A DNA stretch of 64,000 bases from Acestrorhynchus altus. Taxonomy: Eukaryota > Chordata > Actinopteri > Characiformes > Acestrorhynchidae. A program made the position numbers and the translations under genes. Under the pieces are notes generated by a model. That model was given only the letters and a program-made list of their open reading frames with translations, was not told the DNA's origin and made no database searches. Where the stretch lies: NCBI GenBank assembly GCA_034509495.1, contig JAVGWO010000026.1, forward strand, positions 2,999,409 to 3,063,408, given 5' to 3'. Shown piece after piece: positions 46,225 to 57,139 of the stretch; within the stretch, counting starts at the first letter, position 1, and each line of letters begins with the position of its first letter.

Positions 46225-46400
46225 CATCCATCCATTTTCTATACCGCTTCTTTCTGAATAGGGTCACGGGGGAGACGGTGCCCAGCCAGGAACTCTAAAC
46301 AGGGCAGGAAACAACCCTAGACAGGGTGCTAGTCCATCGTAGGGCACACACACATACTAAGGGCCACTTTAGAGTGACCAATTCACCTACCATGTACGTG
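46225..46400 (-). mobile_element. DANA-like SINE, 3' part
   Basis: Minus strand: 'ggtaggtgaattggtcactc', 'accctgtctagggttgttt', 'ctggctgggcaccgtctcc' and an ATGGATGGA tail. Head missing. Confidence 0.75.
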
Positions 46401-47235
46401 CCGCTTCCAAACTGTGTTTATATTAAATATTTCCGTAATTGGTGTTGCTCTTTCACAATATGTGAATATTTAGCAGCATTTGGCTGAAACTTACCCACCT
46501 CCCCAGTATGACTACTGTCTTTTGAATTTTTGAAGTAGTTCCAAAATAATTTGAATAAAATATTTTTGAAGGGCTATTGAAGGGCTATTTTAGGACAGCA
46601 ATTTAAATGCTGCATACATGAGATGTCTTGGCAATCCTGGCACTATTAAGATAAAAATAGAGGAGAAAAAGCCAGACATAAAGGGAGAAGCCTGATCAAA
46701 TTCAAATGGAAATAAAATATTATCATGGTTTGTGTTTGTTACATATTATCATAATGTGTGAAGCACATCTTTTTCATCCTATAAATCCCACCCCTACCTT
46801 GTCCACATGTTCACAATACACATTTTTGATTTTTTTGATTTTTAAAACTTGTAAACTGATATTTTAATCAAAACATTTACAACAAACTGCTTAAATGGAA
46901 GTTGACTGCATTCTGCATTCTGGAAGTTGTGTATTCTCCTGGTGCAAAACTTAAATTCAAGGAAGGATAAATTAGATGCATGCTCAAAATTGTGTTGAAT
47001 GTAGGTTGCATTTCTAGGATGTATATGAAGGATTCTTAACTTTGGAACAGCCTTCCGTGACATACTGGCCAAGAAACTCAGGTATCTCAGCTGCATCCTA
47101 AGCTTAAATTTGCAGCTGTAAACTCAACATAATGCTCTTTCTTTTGTTTACACTGTAAAGCCTGATGAGTTAAGTGAGCTCATGTGACTTGAGAAAGCCT
47201 TTTGCCCTAAACCAAAGACATATTTATTTGTATCT
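46401..47235. other. unique sequence
   Basis: No gene recognised. Confidence 0.45.
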
Positions 47236-47985
47236 CCTTACAAATTAATATAAACTTAGATAAGATAATCCTTTGCTAGTCCTGCAGTGGGGAAATTCAT
47301 ATTACAGTAGCAAAGGGATAGTAAGGGATTGTATGGCACTCACTACAAGAAAATAGATAAATACACAGTGAGGTATATAATATACAATATAAGTCACTCT
47401 GAAGAAAATGACAGATTTGCTGATTATTTGCAGGTTACCTCATATGGGGAGATGGAAGAAATGTTGAGAAAAAACTTAGATACCTGCGATACTGCTCCTT
47501 TACATACTTAGGGTGAAGCTGAAGGAGCCGCCCAGTGCTGCCAGAGTGTCATGCATGGGGTGGGAGTTGTTCTCCACCATGGAAGCCAGTTTAGCTAACA
47601 TTCTTTCTCCCACCATCTGCACTGGGTCTAATGGGCTTCCCATAATACAACCGGCCCTCTATATGAGTTTGTTCAGTCTCTTCCAGTCTGCTGTGGAAAT
47701 ACTGCTGCCCCAGCAGACCACTCATAAAAGATGGCAGATGCCACCACTGTGTCAAAGAAGGTCTTTCGGAGTGCTCCCTGCACTCCAAATGACTTCAGTT
47801 TCCTCAGTAGGTGGAGTCTGCTCTGGCCTTTTCAATGAAGTGCAGCAGTGTTAACCATTTTGGTGTTTATGTAAACACTCAGGAACTTATATGAGTCCAC
47901 TCTTCAATTTCCATTCCTTGGATGCTCACTGGGTGTGTCCAACACCAGTTCTTTGGTAGTTTTGATGAGTTTTTTGTAATAATTA
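47236..47985 (-). mobile_element. L2-like LINE, 3' end
   Basis: Minus strand from 47.98 kb: PVSIQGMEIEE, then the coding end with frame shifts (LLRKLKSFGVQGALRKTFFD, RLNKLI-RAGCIMG, DPVQMVGERMLAKLASMVE, NNSHPMHDTLAALGGSFS). The 3' UTR follows, with the typical terminal phrase 'atttccccactgcaggacta' gcaaaggattatcttatct (47255-47300 on the plus-strand map). RT active site lost by 5' truncation. The solo LTR begins right beside its 5' side. Confidence 0.8.
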
Positions 47986-47986
47986 T

Positions 47987-48264
47987 ATTCATGTCACGAA
48001 CGCAGAGTCCTGAACAAATGAAGACTGGAATGGAAGTACTTGCTGGGGTTTTATTGATGTACATACACAATACATGATAATACGGTCAAAATAAAGAGTT
48101 GTACACAAGACACAGTATATGTAGACATGAGAACATTAAACACTTGGACATGATTACAAAGGGGCAGGGTTACCAATCAGACACAGCTGGAAATGGGTGG
48201 AGACAAGACCAAAACAAAACACACAAAGCATGGGGGAACGCTGGGCTCTATATGTGACAATTCA
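47987..48264. repeat. 5-bp target site duplication ATTCA around solo LTR
   Basis: ATTCA at 47987-47991 and again at 48260-48264, directly flanking the LTR. Confidence 0.85.
47992..48259 (-). mobile_element. solo LTR
   Basis: 268 bp. On the minus strand it begins TGTCACATATAGAGCC and ends GTTCGTGACA, giving perfect 6-bp inverted ends TGTCAC/GTGACA. A polyadenylation signal AATAAAAC lies near its 3' end. It shares 'ttacaaaggggcagggttac' and 'atcagacacagctggaaatg' with the LTRs of the 24.9 kb element. The perfect 5-bp duplication outside and absence of internal sequence show LTR-LTR recombination after a clean insertion. Among the younger insertions in the window. Confidence 0.9.
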
Positions 48265-48392
48265 CAAGGACATTTTTAATAAATAAATACTTCAAAATAC
48301 TTGATAGTGGTCCAAATAAAATGAAATAATAACCTGAATGTGTTTTAATGTTACTGCCCACAAATTATGGATCTTGGGTTTTAAAACGTTTT
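48265..48392 (+). mobile_element. repeat family A, internally deleted
   Basis: 'cttcaaaatacttgatagtg' and 'gaaataataacctgaatgtg' run straight into the right end 'gttactgcccacaaatta' tggatcttgggtttt. Confidence 0.6.
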
Positions 48393-48511
48393 ATTAATTA
48401 TCTATATGTAAATCTGACATCTCAATGGTATTTGATCGAAATGACCCAACTCACTCAATAACACAAATTTGTTAAATAATTTCAATTTAAAGAAATGCTT
48501 GGTTTGTTTTG

Positions 48512-48626
<115 letters not shown>

Positions 48627-48962
48627 ATGGGAGGGTCAGTAGTGGGCAGCCACCTAAACTCTAAGGGAGCATCTGGAGGTTAGGACCTTTCTCAAGGACA
48701 CTTCAGGCTTGAATGTTGAGAAAAAAAAAATGCTGCTCCTTCATTCCTCCTAACCCCATTATTTCCAGTCTAGAAGAATAAACTATACAATCTGTTCTGA
48801 ATTTGGCCTTGGGCCTTGTCTGCCCACTTTATTTTCATGTGATCATGTTTTTGTTTTTTTTATTTGTTTGTTTTTTCCCCACATGATCATGTCAAGTTTT
48901 TTTTACAAATTCTTGTGCCTTTTACATGTGAACATACAATTTATCTACCTATTTCATGCATG
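48627..48962. other. unique sequence with T-rich runs
   Basis: No gene recognised. Confidence 0.4.
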
Positions 48963-49027
48963 TACACTACCACTCAAAAGTTTTAGAACACCCAATATGG
49001 GTTCTGAAACTTTTCACCGGTAGTGTA
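48963..49027. mobile_element. 65-bp foldback MITE (two Tc1-like ends)
   Basis: TACACTACC-ACTCAAAAGTTTTAGAACACC on the left pairs with GGTTCTGAAACTTTTCACCGG-TAGTGTA on the right with few mismatches. Only six or so bases are left between the arms. The end motif and flanking TA are those of a Tc1/mariner family, so the element is reduced to its two terminal repeats. Confidence 0.8.
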
Positions 49028-49137
49028 TGTATATTATGCAGCAGTACGTTGTTAATCAAGAGATCACATCACGGCACGATTCACTGTTGATGAGGATCAA
49101 ATGAATGGACCAAACCTAACAGACATGGTGAGAGTTT

Positions 49138-49325
49138 GATATTTAATAATAGTTAGACCTAGGGTAAAGGCTAAGTTTAGGTTAGGTTTAGGGTAAAGGG
49201 TTAAGTTTAGGGTAAAGGCTAAGTTTAGGTTAGGTTTAGGGTAAAGACTTAGGTGGAGGTGTATGTTCAGGTAATATAATTACAGTAGCTGCTTTGTAAC
49301 ATTCTCTTGGGAGTAACATCTAGTT
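49138..49325. repeat. telomere-like degenerate repeat block (family D, copy 1)
   Basis: Units such as 'gtaaaggctaagtttagg' and 'ttaggtttagggtaaag' repeat about three times, then a non-telomeric flank 'aggtggaggtgtatgttcag' gtaatataattac continues. The same flank follows the block at 51.36 kb. Confidence 0.7.
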
Positions 49326-49859
49326 CCTTTCATTTTCTTTGCAATTCAATTTGAGTAAATTGGGAATTCTTTGATCAATTCTTTAATCAATTGTAGAGAG
49401 ATAAATTAAACCATGGCCGATATTTGAATAGGCTGATGATAGGGGACCTGACACTATGTATAACTTGCTTGCAGAATGATATATATTTACATGTCTTCTA
49501 TGAGACTAGTCTGGAACATTTTTTTTCATGTAATCATATTTTTCTCATGTTTGTTGAATGACTAACATAATATTGCCTAACAATAACATTTTATATAGCT
49601 GCATTTATGTTTGTCAGTGTTTTATTATTGATGTTTACAGACAGTTATGAATTCCCTTGCATTTATTGGGAAACTGACCTCTTGACTCCAACAATATGAA
49701 CAATATGAAAGGTGGCAAATTTGATTAAACACCTGCATCTCTTCATTTCTCTGTCTGTCTCCAACATCACAATATTTATTTATTTTGCTATGCTTTAATA
49801 ACACATATAACACAATACACTGCAGACAGTAACAGCATCAATAAATGGATAATTCTGGG
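49326..49859. other. unique AT-rich sequence
   Basis: No feature recognised. Confidence 0.45.
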
Positions 49860-50180
49860 TAATGTAGTGGGTGATAGGAAGAGGGAGTCAATATAATCTC
49901 ATAGTGCATGCTGAGGAACACTGCATCTCTCAGCCACTGGGACGCCATGCTGCTTGCATTAATCACATAATTACATTAAACATGGGAGAGAGGAAACATT
50001 TTCTCTCTTGCTCTCCTTTTGCCTTCCTCTCACCCCCAGGTAATTCAATAACAGTTTTAAATATAAAAATGTCAACAACTCTATTGAGTTACCTGTTAAC
50101 AGGCAAAGGCCATGCTTCCTATTTCATTAGTCAAACAACAATTAAAGCAGAGCATACTGTCCCCAACAAACATGACTAAT
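49860..50180. other. candidate conserved non-coding island
   Basis: Unique block with 'gcattaatcacataattaca' and other TAAT/ATTA cores plus a CT-rich middle. No coding signal. Regulatory role is inference. Confidence 0.25.
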
Positions 50181-50566
50181 CATATTTTATGATTACAAGA
50201 TTGTGTGAGGGCTGTGGGTATGAGTCCAGGGCAGAGTCACTATTTGAGTTTACTCTGAGCACATTTGCACTGTTTTAGCACCATTTTCGTTTGCCCTAAT
50301 CTTTACAGAAGAGCTGGTCTTAGACTACCTCATTATGGGCCATTATGAGGTTCCATCAGTGTGTTCACTGGTTGAGATCAATATGTCTTGCTCTGATAGG
50401 GATAAATTGCTGACATGATATTGGGGTACTGTCACTAGCTGCTGCTCAACATCACTCATATTAGCCAGCCTTATTAAGTCTAGGCTAAGATAGAAGTTGC
50501 AGTAAAATACACACATATACAGTACTCCACAAAAGTTGTAGACCAATTTATTAAACTTTTCAGCAT
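50181..50566. other. unique sequence
   Basis: No feature recognised. Confidence 0.4.
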
Positions 50567-50980
50567 CAGGGAAAAATATTTATTGATATTGAGTAGGTTA
50601 CCATTGTGGCCTATGACCAATCATCGTGTGGACTTCAAAAGACCTCTGAAATTGTTGTTTGGTATCCGGCGCAAAGCATTTGCAGATTCTTAAAAGTTTT
50701 GTAAAGTGTAAGTTGGGTCCTCCACGGAACACATTAGTGAGATGTTGACTACCCTGTCAGCACTTCACCAGCTGGTCTTTCATTTAGCACTTTTGGTAGG
50801 TACTGACCACTGCATGCTGTAAACACTCCACACAACATGTAAATGTATTGGAGATTATCTGACCCAATCATCTAGCCATCCCAATTTAGCCCTTGACAGC
50901 TGCCATTTTAATGATATAATCTGTGTTATTCACATCACCTCTGTGGTATCAATGTTACGGCTGATTGCTGCATAATATTA
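50567..50980 (-). mobile_element. Tc1-like transposon, lineage 5, internally deleted
   Basis: Antisense to the transposase. 'ttggtatccggcgcaaagca' and 'gttgggtcctccacggaac' belong to the gene's 3' end. After a deletion 'ggtaggtactgaccactgca' and 'tctgacccaatcatctagcc' belong to its N-terminal DNA-binding part. The terminal phrase 'tgtgttattcacatcacct' and 'aatgttacggctgatt' lies at the right edge. The catalytic core is missing. Confidence 0.75.
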
Positions 50981-51361
50981 AATAATTCAATGTACCATTA
51001 TCCACTCTTCCCAGGAGACTCAATTTCAGTTATTCTGTGTATCTGTATGAAGACAATTCCACATCTACAAAGATCAGCCTTAGAAGTTACAAGATTTTGT
51101 GTTTCTTACCATCTAAGCAATTTCAACGTCATTTAGTGATGGACATGGCTATGGATATGTTGAGATTCTTGGTTTGTCAGTACACTGTTCTTAGAACTCC
51201 AGTAGCTTCAGCAATTTGTTTTACAAATGTTCAAAATAAGCTCCCAGGCACTGGCTGTTTTTTCCAAACACATACAACCCAGCAGTGTTGTCACATCTAC
51301 CTGGATTCATGCTGTTTTCACTGTAATGAAGCTTCTTAAAATTTACTGTTGGAAAGAATTT
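50981..51361. other. unique sequence
   Basis: No feature recognised. Confidence 0.4.
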
Positions 51362-51470
51362 GACATTTAGGGTTAGGGTAAAGGTTAGGTTTAGTTGGAG
51401 GTGCAAATTGAGGTAATACTATTAGCTGCTCTTTAACATACTCTGTTTACAACATTTCATTTGAGCTTGT
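51362..51470. repeat. telomere-like block (family D, copy 2)
   Basis: 'catttagggttagggtaaag' then 'agttggaggtgcaaattgag' gtaatactatt follows the same order as the 49.14 kb block but with fewer units. Confidence 0.6.
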
Positions 51471-51998
51471 TTTGGGTCGCATCAGTAATTAGTCCATATG
51501 AACAAGGATCAAAATACATTTAGTACATATTGTATAATTCTTCTTCAGGCCAGACTTTTTAATTTGCATTTATCTGGTGCCTACAGTCATCGGTCATGTT
51601 ATTAGGGACAAATAATCTCCAGTATGTGCATAACAAATTGACATCAGCCTAAAATCACAGTAGGACCAAATAGACCACCACAGGACCACATACTCACCAG
51701 ATATTATTTGTCAGTAGCGGTCATCCCTTTCATTTGATGGATTGGCTAGAGGGCAACTGACAAATTATGCAACAGCAGCAGATGGGCCACAGGCAGCAAG
51801 GGTAAACCTCAAAGTGGGCCTATACTGTAAAAGTTTCTGAAAAAATGGCCAGCGAGTCTAAATTCAGTGTTTTTGTAATAGACTGATGACTAAGTGTGCA
51901 CATGCACACACCCACAAATGTAGGGGTTCTTTTTTAAAGACACTGGTTCAGTTGTTATATATACAATGAAGATAGTTGAATGACATATGAAAGTTTAA
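51471..51998. other. unique sequence
   Basis: No feature recognised. TTAA at 51995-51998 borders the following repeat. Confidence 0.4.
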
Positions 51999-52360
51999 CC
52001 TTTAGAACCCTGGGCAATATTTGTGGGATGTTTTCATAGTTTGACAATGACATTTTTATTTGACAAAAAATAGAATAGTATTTACAGTCATACATATCAG
52101 ATGTTATTTTCTGGGCATCCTCGGCTACTCAAATTTAAGATGTACACATTAACAGGATTTAGATATTTGCTCCAACAATTATTTGTGTTTTTCTGCTTAA
52201 ATCGATTCATTTTCCATCTCAGAAATCTTGTTGGAAATTGACCATTTTTTGACTGTATATTTTTAGCTGAAAATGTAATCATTTTAATGAATTATTTATT
52301 ATGATTATATTTATAATTAGAAGTTCTTGACAAAAATAATGACAAGTCTCAATTAGAAAG
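51999..52360 (+). mobile_element. repeat family A, left part with TTAA
   Basis: TTAA (51995-51998) directly precedes the left end CCTTTAGAACCCTGGGC. Continues 'catagtttgacaatgac', 'catcctcggctactcaaatt' and 'catctcagaaatcttgttgg', breaking off before the L2 fragment. Confidence 0.7.
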
Positions 52361-52393
52361 TTAAATCCTGAACATCAATTACTCCAGATAAAC

Positions 52394-52540
52394 ACGAAAA
52401 AAGACCAAAGAATTGGTGGTGGATTTCTGCACCTACAGACACACCCCAGGGAAAGACATTGAGAGAGTGGACTCTACTAAGCTCCTGGGTATTCACTTAA
52501 ACACCAAACTGGACTGGTCAATTAACACTGCTGCATTTTA
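52394..52540 (+). mobile_element. L2-like LINE fragment
   Basis: KKTKELVVDFCTYRHTPG, then ERVDSTKLLGIHLNTKLDW, the palm-thumb region just after the RT active site of L2-type proteins (family forms KTKE-VVDFR and LGVHL--LDW). Short isolated piece. Confidence 0.75.
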
Positions 52541-52659
52541 TAGGCTTTGTAAAATATAAAGTGTATACTGCAGGTTGTAAGAGTTAAATGCCCAATTTAA
52601 ATATTATTTTCGATGAGTCTCTGTTATGGAGAATTTGTTGTATTTGATTCCTTATCAAA

Positions 52660-52835
52660 CCAGTTCTTTTTACACTATATTGTCGCTGTCCCAATGAAAA
52701 ACATGTATCTCCAAAATGGCAACTTTACAGGAGAAGGCAATAATGGTCTTTACTTTTTGAGCATTTCTATTGGTCTATTCTTCCAGAATTATTTACACAG
52801 TGTACAGAACAGCTACAGGGTTCCAATCATGGTCG
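52660..52835. mobile_element. repeat family B, copy 3 with left end
   Basis: Starts 'cccaatgaaaaacatgtatc' tcc, the inverse of the right end at 23.69 kb. The body 'gagcatttctattggtctat' and 'acagaacagctacagggtt' matches the other copies. Right end lost. Confidence 0.6.
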
Positions 52836-53029
52836 CCCAAATGTTACAGTTACCCTTTTCCCATGCATTATTTCCATTCTATCTGCATTTCAGTTGTCAG
52901 TTTGACCACAGGACCACTGGATGTTTTTAGTTGGATGACTAATGGACAAAATTGGAAATGCATCATTTTCATTGGAGAGCACCAACATATACTATGTATA
53001 TACAAAGCTATTGGGACATGACCCACTGT

Positions 53030-53258
53030 GCTTCCTCTGTATTTTACCCATCCACACAATGAAACACATAAACACTGAGCACACATATCCAGAGCAGTGG
53101 GCAGCCCTATCCACAGTACCCATGGAAGAGCTAGGAAGTTGAGTACCTTGCTCAAGGGTACTTCAGTCATGTTCTTCCAGTTCAGGGACTCAAACCAACA
53201 ACCTTCCAGTCACAAGACTGGTGCTCTAACCACCAGGGCACAACTACCCCTGTGCTTC
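53030..53258 (-). mobile_element. tRNA-headed SINE
   Basis: Minus strand: 'ccctggtggttagagcacca' with 'gtcttgtgactggaaggttg' and 'ggtttgagtccctgaact' give recognisable A-box and B-box regions (tRNA-derived promoter). Then 'cttgagcaaggtactcaac' and 'gctgcccactgctctgga' follow, as in the fish V-SINE-like family seen at 7.5 kb. Confidence 0.75.
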
Positions 53259-53378
53259 TTTACAGAGACTAGACACACTGTGTGTGCCAGCAATGAGTGC
53301 AACTTAAAATACCTGGGAGCATTCATTAGAAGTAGTGTCTACAAACATTTGGACACATAGTGTAGTGTTACGTTTCAA

Positions 53379-53380
<2 letters not shown>

Positions 53381-53414
<34 letters not shown>

Positions 53415-53460
53415 GAGACACCCACACCCACACACAGACACACACTCACAGACACACACA
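53381..53460. repeat. (CA)n microsatellite, impure
   Basis: Pure CA to 53409, then CA with GA, CC and TC interruptions. Confidence 0.95.
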
Positions 53461-53559
53461 CGTTCCCTCTCCCTGTTCTCTTCATTGCCCCACACATTCT
53501 ACAGTCTCCATTCAGCTGCTCATTCCCAGACAGTCTCTCCAGCGGGGTTAGTGTGAAAC

Positions 53560-53740
53560 TCCATTACGCCTTCAGCCGCCTGCTCTCCTTCTGCCCTCTG
53601 ATCAAAGCTGCAATCGGGGGGAGGAAATTGCGTGGTGCTGAGATTGATTAGTAGGCCTGGCTGCAGCCTGCTAATCATTGCTGGCTGCAGTCTCAGCACT
53701 CCGTTTAATCTCCTGAGGCCCAGCTGCTAACGGACAGTCA
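53560..53740. other. candidate conserved non-coding island with hairpin
   Basis: Unique, GC-richer than its flanks. Arms 53645-53656 and 53666-53677 (TGATTAGTAGGC / GCCTGCTAATCA) can pair with one G-T wobble and place inverted GATTA sites around CTGCAG. 'ctggctgcag' recurs at 53681. Reading as an enhancer is inference. Confidence 0.3.
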
Positions 53741-53760
53741 TGTGGTTTGGAAAAACACAT

Positions 53761-53763
53761 ACA

Positions 53764-53801
<38 letters not shown>

Positions 53802-53827
53802 ATCTCTCTCTCTCTCACACACACACT
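53761..53827. repeat. (TC)n with CA edges
   Basis: TC run with one GCTA interruption and CA units at both sides. Confidence 0.95.
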
Positions 53828-54514
53828 GTCTCATTTCATTTTGTCTTTCCCTTACACACACTGTATGTACCTGCCTGCCTTCTCTGTACTGCACTCTCTG
53901 ACTATGTTTCTTTTTTTATATTCCTCTAATCTCTACTTTGCTGTTTCATACATGAGCATTCCTCTCACCCTTCTCTTTGTACTTTCTCTGCCTCTCTTTT
54001 CCACTCAGTTTTGTGACAGAGAAGTAAGAACAGTGCTGAATGCACTGCTTTGCTGCACTCTTTCTGGGAAGCCCCTTTCTCATTGCTCCTGATCTCTCTC
54101 ACATGTAGAAGACAGAGAGACAAAAATGCTTCTTTCATGCCATTCCTCTTCCCCTCATTCATTCTCATACTTCTAAATCCTCATCTCTCCTCTCTCAAAT
54201 GCAGTGTTTAGTGTGAAAGCATACCACCACAACAAAAGCCTTTGTTTCATTACGTGTATAGTTCCATGTTACTGTCGTATTACTCTTTCCACTCACTTTC
54301 TCTTCTGCAGTCATGAAAGCAATCCCAGGATCCAAATTAGGCTAAGCTGAGATTCTCACAATATATTTTCACAATAATCAAATATTGGCACCAGGCTGAT
54401 GTTTAGTTCTGCAGCTTATTCAGATTGATGCTATTACTGTTTTGCTACTGGATTTATAACCTTGTAGAAACAAATGTATCATTTATCATTATTAATGTAG
54501 CTGCTTTCAGATGG
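53828..54514. other. pyrimidine-rich unique sequence
   Basis: CT-rich to about 54200; no gene recognised. Confidence 0.45.
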
Positions 54515-54790
54515 TCTAAGCTGATTTTTGATGGTCAAGGTTGTTGAAAACCTGATCATCCAAGCAAAAACATACCCTGTACTGGGAACCAGCTCAGCAT
54601 AGTGTATGTTGCTTTCAGTTTTGTTTATGCTTGATCAGGCTGTTCAAGCTGTTCAACCAACTTGCTTGGTCATTCTTTCATGCTGGTTCACTAGCTTGGT
54701 CATGCTTTTCAACCAGCTTCGTGATGTAGGTCATGCTGGTTGTTGACATTAGTCAGGTTGATTGTGCTTGTAGACCAGCTAATTCATTAA
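54515..54790. repeat. degenerate TGGTCA/ACCAGC repeat
   Basis: 'ttcaaccaacttgcttggtc', 'tcaaccagcttcgtgatg' and 'gtcatgctggttgttgac' repeat at about 20-30 base spacing. Same vocabulary as 3465-3705, opposite strand. Confidence 0.55.
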
Positions 54791-55039
54791 CTGCCACTGA
54801 TGGCATAAATTAATTTAGGGCTGTGTGTGGGTAAGAACCTGCTGAGAAAATGTGTATTACAATACAGGGGTTATGATTCAGTACATTGTGATATACTGTT
54901 TTTAAATAAATCAGGAATATTGTAAAAATAAAATGTTAAAGAACATTTACTTTTTATGCAGTTAGAAATGTGGGATCTAACGATTGTGTACAACACTGCT
55001 TTCTAGCAGTTTAAACACAACAGAAAATCATTGTTTGTT

Positions 55040-55640
55040 AACTAGGCCAATTTTGCTAGAACTAGGCCAATTGTGTGGAATTTGTTTGATATATATTTTA
55101 TTTGCCAAAAAAGTATTTATAGGAGACAGTCTCACATACCAGATATTGTTATTTTTAGGAGATCCTAGGCTACTCAAATTTGTATTCATTTGAGATGTAA
55201 GACTTAAGACAATTTAAATATTTGTTTGAATTTGACCATGTTTTACTCAAGAATTTACTGTCATGTGTGTTTTTGCTTATAAAGATTAAAACTTTATATC
55301 TCAGAAATTGAACACTGTGTAAACAAAGAATGAGAGCAACAACCCATCCTTTCTTGTTTACCTCTATAACCCAATATCTGGGTTATGGACATCATCAGCC
55401 CCACCCCCTCCTGCTAATCAGTCAGAGTCTTCATGCAGGTTCAGTATGTATATGTGTACAGAGCAGTGAACAAAAAAGACTCCTTTGGCATTTAAACTGG
55501 GATTTAATTCAGTTGGAAACAGGTGATTTTTAGCTGTTTTAAGGGCTTGATTACTCACTGATATTTGTCAGAAAATGTTGAGACTGCAGTGGTTAGTTTG
55601 GTTATGAAGCCTAGCATGTAACTGCCCACAAAGTGCAGAT
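55040..55640 (+). mobile_element. repeat family A, near full length
   Basis: From 'tagaactaggccaattgtg' (left end, CCC changed) through 'aagtatttataggagacagt', 'tcctaggctactcaaatttg', 'gacatcatcagccccacccc', 'aaactgggatttaattcagt' to 'gcatgtaactgcccacaaag' tgcagatt at the right. Only the terminal bases at the right are lost. Confidence 0.7.
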
Positions 55641-56544
55641 TAAAGCTACCCTACTACTTTACTGAATAGTTTACTGGATTTTAATTTGTTGTTTTTGGAT
55701 TTTAATTTGTTGATTTTTAATTTGTTGTTGCTTATGGACAATAAAACAACCTCAATAGAAAACATTAGATTTTTTTTTTATTAAAAAACAATTTTTAGGT
55801 AGCATATATGGCAATATTTGATGGCTTCATGCTGGCCTCAATTGCTGATTACACCAATTTTGCAATGATAAATGTGATGCCAACACAACAAAACACCCTA
55901 GATAGATTGAATTATGAATGTGCTCATGGTAATTTATAATGTACCAGTAAGTCTGTTTAGCAGACCCTGCCTATGGCATAAGCAGCATAGGTGGTCTAAG
56001 CAAATACTAAGGGGCCATCCATCCATGGGGTGCCCAGGCACCTCAAATAAAGTAAATAAATCTAACAAATTGAATGTTTACTATTTTTTACTAATACCAT
56101 TTCTACTATTATTTCTAAATATTACAAAAATCCCACACATAACTTCATAGTTTAATAACATAAGCCCTAATATTTTCTGTGATGCATGTGCTGTGTAGCA
56201 TCCCCCTGACACATGAAACCACTCTCCTCAAATTATAGTTACCTGTCTGTGGGGGGAGGGGCATCATGAGTGAGTGAGTGACAGTGTAATTAATGGTTAA
56301 TGCAAAGATTAGCTAACAACATAGTAGCCACCAGCCAATATGTTAATGTGTCAGTATGAATGACAAAATCTAGGTGGGGTAATGCAATAATTATTAGAGT
56401 TTCACAGTGATTTAAGTATTGTGTGAATGCACTGTGTGTGAGCTTTTTCTGTTTTGTATAGAGAGACTGCAATTAGATGTTTTTTTTCCCTTTATATCAC
56501 AAAGTAGACAATGAAACAAAAAAGGAATTTTTGGATGTGATTCT
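55641..56544. other. unique AT-rich sequence
   Basis: No gene recognised. 'ttaatttgttgttttt' recurs three times near 55680-55730. Confidence 0.4.
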
Positions 56545-57070
56545 CTCTTGTGGCTTTGAGTTAACAGTTACAGGGGTAGGGCTAATGATGTCAGTGACCC
56601 CGATACTGGGTTATAAATTAAAATGAGAAAAGATGGGCTGTTTTCTCTCTTTGATGACATAGTGTTTAAATTTCAGAATACAAGGTCTGACCAGAGATAA
56701 TACATACATAACAAAAATAATAAAGGACATTCATGTTTTTTTTTGCTTTTTTTTGTTTGTTTGTTTTTTTTTGCTTTTTTGTTTGTTTTTATTTTATCTC
56801 AACTACTGTCAAGTATTTTGAACTTATTGATATAAATATCATTGTCAATCTAATCAATACAAATGACTCTATCTAATAACAAAATTCTGAAAAACATTTC
56901 AGGTGATCAATGTCCTGCATGTTCTATGAGATCAAAACATGTTTAAATTCATATAAATAGTTAATTGTGCTATGTTTTTACATAGAAAGACAAATTTGAG
57001 TAGCCTTAGATCTGAAAAATAACAATATCTAACATATGTAACTGATATATGTGTAACTATAAATACTTTT
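56545..57070 (-). mobile_element. repeat family A, reverse copy
   Basis: 'gatgtcagtgaccccgatac', 'cattgtcaatctaatcaata' and 'caaatttgagtagccttag' follow in reverse family order. A T-rich TTTTGC/TTTG stretch (56740-56800) has expanded inside. Confidence 0.6.
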
Positions 57071-57139
57071 TTTTTTGTGAAAAAAAGAAATTGAAAACAT
57101 CCCAGAAGACTGGCCAAGGGTTTTAAAGGACCTTTCCCA

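Noticed and set aside
49138..49260. Interstitial telomere as a chromosome-fusion mark
   Set aside because: The units are degenerate and the same flanking sequence occurs at 51.4 kb, so it is part of a repeat.
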